Source: Mycolicibacterium sp.
GTDB taxonomy: Bacteria; Actinomycetota; Actinomycetes; Mycobacteriales; Mycobacteriaceae
Length of the DNA stretch: 51,801 nucleotides
Assembly: GCF_016462545.1 (NCBI RefSeq)
Contig: NZ_JAEMTA010000033.1
Location: 1-51,801 of the forward strand
Direction: 5' to 3'
Below are positions 46,564 to 51,801 of the stretch, in pieces. Every line of letters begins with the position of its first letter. The stretch's first letter is position 1. Position numbers and translations under genes: made by a program. The notes below the pieces were generated by a model. It worked only from the letters and a program-made list of their open reading frames with translations. It did no database searches and had not been told where the DNA came from.

Positions 46564-48212
46564 GTGCGGTCCCCAGCGGGTTCGCGCTCACGAACCGGCC
46601 GGCGCGGAGGATTGTCGGGACCACCAATGGGCTTGAGCGGCAACGGACTCGCCGTCACCTTGTGGCCGCGCACCAACGGCAGCGTCAACCGGAAGCACGC
46701 ACCCTTGCCCGGCTCTCCCCAGGCCTCGAGCCTGCCTTGGTGCAGTCGCGCGTCCTCGATGGAGATGGCCAACCCCAGCCCGGTACCACCGGAGCGTCGC
46801 ACGCGCGAGGGATCCGAGCGCCAGAACCGGCTGAAGACCAGCTTCTCCTCACCGGGGCGCAAGCCGACACCGTAGTCGCGGACTGTTACCGCGACGGTGT
46901 CCTCGTCGGCCGCCATCCGGATCCGCACCGGTTTGCGCTCGGCATGGTCGATGGCGTTGGCGATGAGGTTGCGCAGGATCCGTTCCACCCGCCGCGCATC
47001 GACCTCCGCGATGACGGCCTCCGACGGCATGTCGACGATCAGGTCGACCGAGGCGTCCTTGGCCAGATGCCCGACGTTCTCCAACGCACTCTCGACTGTC
47101 AGCCGCAGGTCCTCGGACTCGACCGACAACTCCGCGACACCCGCATCGTGGCGGGAGATCTCGAGGAGGTCGCTCAGCAGGGTCTCGAAGCGGTCGAGTT
47201 CGTTGACCATCAACTCGGTCGCCCGTCGAAGCGCCGGTTCGAGGTCCTCGCTGTGGTCATAGATCAGGTCGGCGGCCATGCGCACCGTCGTCAACGGCGT
47301 ACGCAACTCGTGGCTGACGTCGGAGGTGAAGCGGCGCTGCAGGTTTCCAAACTCCTCCAGCTGGGTGATCTGTCGCGAGAGGCTCTCGGCCATGTCGTTG
47401 AACGACACCGCGAGGCGCGCCATGTCGTCCTCGCCCCGCACCGGCATGCGCTCGGTGAGATGTCCCTCGGCGAATCTCTCGGCGATGCGGGACGCCGACC
47501 GCACCGGTAGCACGATCTGACGACCCACCAGCAGCGCGATCGCGGCGAGCAACCCGAGGAGGACCACGCCTGCGGTGGCCATCGTGCCACGCACCAACGC
47601 GATGGTGTTCTCTTCGTTGTTCAGCGGAAAGATCAGGTACAGCTCGAGATTCGTCACCGGCGACGAGGTCGGGCTTCCGACGATGAGCGCCGGACCCGAG
47701 AAGCCGTCGGTGTTGACCGTGGCGTACTGATAGCTGACCTGGCCGGCCTTGACGAAGTCCCGCAACGCGTTGGGCACCTCTTGAACGGGACCCGCGGCGG
47801 TGGCCGCCCGTGGTCCGTCACCCGGGACGACGAGCACCGCGTCGAACGCCCCCGCCAGTCCCGCGCCGGTGTCGACCTTGCGGTCGACGAGGGTGTTGCG
47901 CGCCAATTGAAGGCTGCTGTCGAGTGACCGGGTCTCCTCGCCACCGACGATGCCGCTGACCGTGGTGCGGGCCCGCTCGATCTCCTCGGTGGCCGCGCGC
48001 ACCTTCACCTCGAGGATGCGGTCGGTGATCTGACTGGTCAGGACGAAGCCGAGAACGAGGATGACCGCCAGCGACAAACCGAGGACCAGGGTGACGACCC
48101 GCAATTGCAGTGAACGGCGCCACGCGTAGCCCAGCGCCCGCCCCAGGGTGCCGAGGCCACGCAGCATCGGCGCCGACCGGCTCCGAATGCGCCGCCTCGA
48201 ACCCCAGATCAC
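46560..48212 (-). CDS. mtrB: Sensor histidine kinase MtrB
   Basis: 550-aa membrane kinase (Rv3245c). TM1 38-60, an extracellular domain 61-207, TM2 208-230, HAMP 231-285, HisKA with phospho-His301 in DVSHELRTPL and HATPase with a DYGVGLRPGE G1 box. GTG start. MtrB phosphorylates MtrA and localises to the septum. Seven nt separate it from mtrA, and the lpqB overlap shows tight coupling. Confidence 0.94.
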   Translation of the reverse strand: MIWGSRRRIRSRSAPMLRGLGTLGRALGYAWRRSLQLRVVTLVLGLSLAVILVLGFVLTSQITDRILEVKVRAATEEIERARTTVSGIVGGEETRSLDSSLQLARNTLVDRKVDTGAGLAGAFDAVLVVPGDGPRAATAAGPVQEVPNALRDFVKAGQVSYQYATVNTDGFSGPALIVGSPTSSPVTNLELYLIFPLNNEENTIALVRGTMATAGVVLLGLLAAIALLVGRQIVLPVRSASRIAERFAEGHLTERMPVRGEDDMARLAVSFNDMAESLSRQITQLEEFGNLQRRFTSDVSHELRTPLTTVRMAADLIYDHSEDLEPALRRATELMVNELDRFETLLSDLLEISRHDAGVAELSVESEDLRLTVESALENVGHLAKDASVDLIVDMPSEAVIAEVDARRVERILRNLIANAIDHAERKPVRIRMAADEDTVAVTVRDYGVGLRPGEEKLVFSRFWRSDPSRVRRSGGTGLGLAISIEDARLHQGRLEAWGEPGKGACFRLTLPLVRGHKVTASPLPLKPIGGPDNPPRRPVREREPAGDRT

Positions 48213-48219
48213 TGCCGAC

Positions 48220-48906
48220 TCACGGTGGGCCGGCCTTGTACCCCACTCCTCGAACGGTGAGCACCACCTGCGGGTTCTCGGGATCGGTTTCGACCTTGGC
48301 GCGCAACCGCTGGACGTGCACGTTCACCAGTCGGGTGTCAGCGGGATGCCGGTAACCCCACACCTGTTCGAGCAGCACATCCCGAGTAAACACCTGCCGC
48401 GGTTTGCGTGCCAGCGCCACCAGCAGGTCGAACTCCAGTGGCGTGAGGGAAATCTGCTCTCCGCCGCGAGTCACCTTGTGCGCGGGGACGTCGATCTCGA
48501 CGTCGGCGATCGACAGCATCTCGGCGGGACCGTCATCGTTGCGGCGCAGGCGCGCCCGGACTCGGGCGACGAGTTCCTTCTGCTTGAAGGGCTTCATCAC
48601 GTAGTCGTCGGCGCCGGACTCGAGGCCCAAGACCACGTCGACGGTGTCGGTCTTGGCCGTCAGCATGACGATCGGCACGCCCGAGTCGGCGCGCAGCACG
48701 CGACAGACGTCGATGCCGTTCATCCCGGGCAGCATGAGGTCGAGCAGCACCAGATCGGGCCGCAGTTCGCGGACCGCCGTGAGCGCCTGGCTGCCGTCAC
48801 CGACGACGGCGGTGTCGAAGCCTTCGCCCCTCAGCACGATCGTCAGCATCTCGGCGAGCGACGGATCGTCGTCGACGACCAGAATCCTTTGCCTCATGGT
48901 GTCCAT
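48220..48906 (-). CDS. mtrA: Response regulator MtrA
   Basis: 228-aa OmpR/PhoB-type regulator (Rv3246c), essential in mycobacteria. Receiver with VDDD (11-14), phospho-acceptor Asp56, TAKTD (84-88) and the switch Lys in MKPFKQKE, then a winged-helix DNA-binding domain ending VGYKAGPP. It controls cell division, dnaA and resuscitation genes. ATG 48906 (MDTMRQR) gives the usual 228 aa; the frame is open to 49035. The 56-bp gap to tmk has ACCCGT (48913-48918) / ACGGGT (48930-48935) half-sites. Confidence 0.94.
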   Translation of the reverse strand: MDTMRQRILVVDDDPSLAEMLTIVLRGEGFDTAVVGDGSQALTAVRELRPDLVLLDLMLPGMNGIDVCRVLRADSGVPIVMLTAKTDTVDVVLGLESGADDYVMKPFKQKELVARVRARLRRNDDGPAEMLSIADVEIDVPAHKVTRGGEQISLTPLEFDLLVALARKPRQVFTRDVLLEQVWGYRHPADTRLVNVHVQRLRAKVETDPENPQVVLTVRGVGYKAGPP

Positions 48907-48962
48907 CGTGACACCCGTTCGCGATAAAGACGGGTTACCACACCGGGCGTTTTGCACCCATA

Positions 48963-49592
48963 TCAGCGCGCCAGGGCCCGACCGAGCTCGCGGGCCACCA
49001 CGTCGGGACCGGCCACGTTCCACGGCCCGCCCCAATCCGCCTCGGCGAGAGCGGCATACGCGGCACCCGTCCGGCGCTGCAGACCGTCGTCCCGCTCGTA
49101 GGCGTCCCGGGCGCGGTCGGCCTCGGCCTGCTCACGCTGTCTGGCGCGTTGCGCCGCCAACTCCGTCGGCACCGCGAGCAGCACCTGCCAGTCGGGGGCG
49201 GGCATGCCGAACCGGTCGAACTCCAACTCGCGCACCCAGGCGACCACGTCCCCGTCGATCCCCTGGTGCAGTCGCGCCGCGCTGTAGGCGGCGTTCGACG
49301 CCACGTACCGGTCGAGGATGACCACGTCGTGTGTCGAGCGCAGGCGCTCGATCTCCGCCTTGGCGTCGAACCGGTCGAGCGCAAAGAGGGTCGCCATCGC
49401 GTACACCGACTGGGAGAGGTCACCGTGCTGACCGTGTAGCGCCTCGGCGGCGAGGTCGGCGTGCACCGAACGGTGGTAGCGCGGGAAGTCGAGGCGGGCG
49501 ACGGACTTGCCGTCCGCCTCGAACGTCGACTGCAGGCCGTCGGTCAGGGTGCGCTTGCCCGCACCGTCGACACCTTCGATCGCGATGAGCAC
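48963..49592 (-). CDS. tmk: Thymidylate kinase
   Basis: 209-aa TMP kinase. P-loop GVDGAGKRT (7-15), DRYVASN with the conserved DRY, and a lid region with REQAEADRARDAYERD. It makes dTDP. GTG start. Upstream of mtrA with 56 bp between, in the conserved tmk-mtrA-mtrB-lpqB order. A repeat-like CGCTCCTGC fragment is in the gap before it. Confidence 0.92.
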   Translation of the reverse strand: MLIAIEGVDGAGKRTLTDGLQSTFEADGKSVARLDFPRYHRSVHADLAAEALHGQHGDLSQSVYAMATLFALDRFDAKAEIERLRSTHDVVILDRYVASNAAYSAARLHQGIDGDVVAWVRELEFDRFGMPAPDWQVLLAVPTELAAQRARQREQAEADRARDAYERDDGLQRRTGAAYAALAEADWGGPWNVAGPDVVARELGRALAR

Positions 49593-49605
49593 GCTGTGCC
49601 TCTCC

Positions 49606-49628
49606 CTGCTCGCTCCGCTCCTGCTCTC
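49606..49628. repeat. Distant relative of the 36-bp repeat upstream of tmk
   Basis: The 23-bp stretch contains CTCGCTCCGCTCCTGC, sharing CGCTCCTGC with the array at 1-108, in the 46-bp gap between the lipase gene's stop and tmk's start. Confidence 0.35.
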
Positions 49629-49638
49629 CGTGGCGAGC

Positions 49639-50940
49639 CTAGAACTGCCCGCAGTTCGGCGTCGTCGGCAGCCCGTTGAAGCGGTCCGCGATCCACTGCA
49701 TCGCCGCCTCGCCGTCGACCAGCATGGGCAGTGCGTGGTTGACCACCAACTTGTTCAGGAAGGGCGGCTGCTCGTTGGTGCGGAACTCCACGTCGGCGCC
49801 GAGGGCACACCAGTCTCTGCCGAGTTGGTTGGCACCGGTCCACGGCACCAGCGGGTCGAAGCGGTTGCTGTTGATCAGCACCGGCGAATTCGGCTCGAGG
49901 CGCCCGATGCGCTGCATGTCGAACAGCGTGCGGAACGGCTCCTCGGTGACCAGCGTGCCGATGTCTTCGTTGAAGTAGGGCTGCAGATGCCGGAACATGA
50001 ACTTCGTCGCCGTCTCGGCGATGCACTGATCGGCAACCTTGGCGAGCAGGTCCGCGCCGCGGGGGGTGAGCGTGGCGCGGATGGCGTCCGCGAACTCCGG
50101 GTAGCTGGCGATCACCGAATTCAACGCATACCCCACCACGCCGACCAGGACACTGCCGTCGGCGTAGGGGAACAACTCCTTCAGGTCAGCGGGTGGCGCA
50201 CCCGCGTAGGACCCCACCACGTGCAGTTCGGGCGCGTAGGCGGGAGCCAGTTCGGCGGCCGACGCCGCGGCGCCACCGCCCTGCGAATACCCCCAGAAGG
50301 CAAGGGGCCCATTGGGATTCAACGACGTCTGCGGCAGGCGCATCGCGGCCCGGGCCGCGTCGATCATGGCGTTGCCCTCGGCGACCCTGTTGACGTAGGT
50401 GTGCACGCCGGGAGTGCCAAGACCCTGATAGTCGGTCATGACGATCGCGAACCCGCGGGCGACCATCGTCGCGACGAACAACTCCTCGTAGTTGAAGGCG
50501 ATGTCCAGATACGGCGCGAAGTGGATGCCCTGGTTGAACTGGCGCGACGGCGCGCACTGGTCACCTTGGCCCTGGGTGCCTGGGCCGTAGACGATCAGTG
50601 GACGCGGACCTGCACCCGGCCAGTCGTTGAACGGCTCGAAGTAGGTTCCGGTCACCGCCATGGGATTGCCGCGAGCATCGGTGCTGCGGTACATGATTCG
50701 CGTGCCCGTCGCCATGATGGCGCCCAGTTGGCCCGAGGGTTCGAGCACCAGTCGCGACGGCTCACTGCGGATCACGTCACCGGGACGGCCCGGCGGCAGA
50801 GGGTCGGGAGGCGTGTAGAACGCCGTATAGGCGTCCTCGTTGTACTTGGGGTCGTGGTTGCGGTCAGCGCCCGCGGACGGGGTGATGCCGATGCATCCGA
50901 TCAGCACCAGCGCCAGCAGAATCCCCCAGAACCGACTCAC
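49639..50940 (-). CDS. Secreted LIP-family lipase
   Basis: 433-aa exported alpha/beta hydrolase of the secretory lipase (LIP) family. N-terminal signal with either a lipobox LIGC at 13-16 or SPase I cleavage near SAGAD. Ser in GYSQGG, oxyanion stretch YGPGTQGQGD, and DPLVPW and HALP near the C-terminus carrying the catalytic Asp and His. It would hydrolyse acylglycerols outside the cell. ATG start. Inserted between tmk and sahH, which I recall as adjacent in M. tuberculosis. Confidence 0.82.
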   Translation of the reverse strand: MSRFWGILLALVLIGCIGITPSAGADRNHDPKYNEDAYTAFYTPPDPLPPGRPGDVIRSEPSRLVLEPSGQLGAIMATGTRIMYRSTDARGNPMAVTGTYFEPFNDWPGAGPRPLIVYGPGTQGQGDQCAPSRQFNQGIHFAPYLDIAFNYEELFVATMVARGFAIVMTDYQGLGTPGVHTYVNRVAEGNAMIDAARAAMRLPQTSLNPNGPLAFWGYSQGGGAAASAAELAPAYAPELHVVGSYAGAPPADLKELFPYADGSVLVGVVGYALNSVIASYPEFADAIRATLTPRGADLLAKVADQCIAETATKFMFRHLQPYFNEDIGTLVTEEPFRTLFDMQRIGRLEPNSPVLINSNRFDPLVPWTGANQLGRDWCALGADVEFRTNEQPPFLNKLVVNHALPMLVDGEAAMQWIADRFNGLPTTPNCGQF

Positions 50941-50957
50941 GGCGTGGAGTCTGCCGC

Positions 50958-51012
50958 GAGTGGCCAGTTATCGCACGCAAATCACGAACTCGCGCAAGAT
51001 AACTGGCCACTC
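50958..51012. terminator. Palindrome after sahH
   Basis: Perfect 15-bp arms GAGTGGCCAGTTATC (50958-50972) and its complement (50998-51012), 25-nt loop, starting 14 bp past the sahH stop. No T-run. Confidence 0.5.
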
Positions 51013-51026
51013 AGCGATCAGCTAGC

Positions 51027-51801
51027 TCAGTAGCGGTAGTGCTCCGGCTTGTACGGGCCGTCGACGTCGACGCCGATGTACTCGGCCTGCTCCTTGGTCA
51101 GCTTGGTCAGCGAGCCACCGAGCGCCTCGACGTGGATCTTGGCGACCTTCTCGTCCAGATGCTTGGCCAGGCGGTAGACCTCGTTGTCGTACTCGTCGTT
51201 CTTGGTCCACAGCTCGATCTGCGCGATGACCTGGTTCGAGAAGCTGTTGCTCATCACGAACGACGGGTGACCGGTCGCGTTACCGAGGTTCAGCAGACGA
51301 CCTTCGGACAGCACGATGATCGAGTGGCCATCGGGGAAGATGAACTCGTCGACCTGCGGCTTGATGTTGATGCGCCGAATGTCCTTGTCGCGCTCCAGGC
51401 GAGCCATCTCGATCTCGTCGTCGAAGTGGCCGATGTTGCCGAGGATCGCCTGGTGCTTCATCGACCGCATGTGGTCGAGGGTGATGATCCCCTGGTTGCC
51501 CGTGGCGGTGATGACGATGTCGGCCCAGCCGATGGCCTCTTCGACGGTCTTGACCTCGAAGCCGTCCATCAGCGCCTGCAGGGCGTTGATCGGGTCGATC
51601 TCGGTGACCGCGACGCGAGCGCCCTGCGCCTTGAGCGCCTCGGCGCAGCCCTTGCCGACGTCGCCGTAGCCACAGACCAGCGCAGCCTTGCCGCCGATGA
51701 GGACGTCGGTGCCGCGGTTGATGCCGTCGATCAGCGAGTGGCGGGTGCCGTACTTGTTGTCGAACTTGGACTTGGTGACCGAGTCGTTGACGTTGATGGC
51801 C
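51027..51801 (-). CDS. sahH: S-adenosylhomocysteine hydrolase, C-terminal part
   Basis: Partial: the window ends inside the gene, so the N-terminal part is missing; about 258 residues are visible. They start at AINVNDSVTKSK and include the NAD motif CGYGDVGKGCAEALKAQG, then IDPINALQALMDG and the C-terminal KPEHYRY. It reversibly cleaves S-adenosylhomocysteine to adenosine and homocysteine, clearing product inhibition of methyltransferases. The open frame runs through 51800 with no ATG required at 51569. Confidence 0.95.
   Translation of the reverse strand, partial: AINVNDSVTKSKFDNKYGTRHSLIDGINRGTDVLIGGKAALVCGYGDVGKGCAEALKAQGARVAVTEIDPINALQALMDGFEVKTVEEAIGWADIVITATGNQGIITLDHMRSMKHQAILGNIGHFDDEIEMARLERDKDIRRINIKPQVDEFIFPDGHSIIVLSEGRLLNLGNATGHPSFVMSNSFSNQVIAQIELWTKNDEYDNEVYRLAKHLDEKVAKIHVEALGGSLTKLTKEQAEYIGVDVDGPYKPEHYRY

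Overview
The window is a chromosomal core segment of a high-GC mycobacterium, most likely a Mycolicibacterium-type fast grower. WhiB1, SigH/RshA, MtrAB-LpqB, SecA1, AdnAB, MoeZ and EntC are recognisable, and their order follows the Mycobacterium tuberculosis Rv3200c-Rv3248c block. Rv names here come from remembered synteny, not a search. I saw no prophage, insertion sequence, CRISPR array, tRNA or rRNA.

Layout. 1-1.6 kb: a three-copy 36-bp tandem repeat, a K+ channel/RCK protein and a DoxX-like membrane protein. 1.6-10.1 kb: the AdnA-AdnB helicase-nuclease for double-strand-break ends, a lipV-type hydrolase overlapping an alkyltransferase-like (ATL) DNA-repair protein, and a prolyl-iminopeptidase-like hydrolase. 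10.1-19.4 kb: a TIGR02569 protein, MoeZ, a DUF3152 protein, a TetR regulator, DUF3107, an MmpS-like protein, a ferritin-like protein, the DEAD-box helicase RhlE and an Rv3212-type membrane-anchored protein. 19.4-24.4 kb: a ParA-like ATPase, the overlapping gpm2-entC-GNAT operon, a small membrane protein, a diacylglycerol-kinase-family lipid kinase and whiB1. 24.4-28.2 kb: a stress-signalling cluster of the PdtaS kinase, biotinylated TB7.3, the 30-residue ribosomal protein bL37, RshA and SigH, then YbaK. 28.2-34 kb: an SDR, a methyltransferase, a SRAP (YedK/HMCES) protein, the aroA-rsgA pair and an aldo/keto reductase. 34-39.4 kb: the DesA3 desaturase and its reductase, a DUF6912-type protein, PPK2 and a wax ester synthase/DGAT-like protein. 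39.5-44.7 kb: an Rv3235-type protein, SecA1, the long hibernation factor HPF and a ComFC-like phosphoribosyltransferase. 44.8-51.8 kb: lpqB-mtrB-mtrA-tmk, a secreted lipase and the 3' part of sahH.

The genes are mostly housekeeping and stress-response units. I do not see a wholly undescribed multi-gene system. The most interesting signals are regulatory or small: a 14-bp identical operator-like element overlapping the candidate -10 boxes of both desA3 and its reductase gene; a SigH-type autoregulatory promoter placed to express an N-terminally extended SigH; the tiny bL37 gene with an extra C-terminal tail; repeated CRP-like sites and a 10-bp inverted repeat around the whiB1 promoter; a run of genes with TANNNT-type -10 boxes 6-8 nt before the start codon (leaderless candidates); a repeat-derived insertion inside the SRAP gene; and long palindromes just past the stop codons of minus-strand genes. 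Compared with the remembered M. tuberculosis order, several genes are absent (Rv3225c, Rv3236c-Rv3239c, Rv3243c) and others are added (iminopeptidase, methyltransferase, aldo/keto reductase, secreted lipase).
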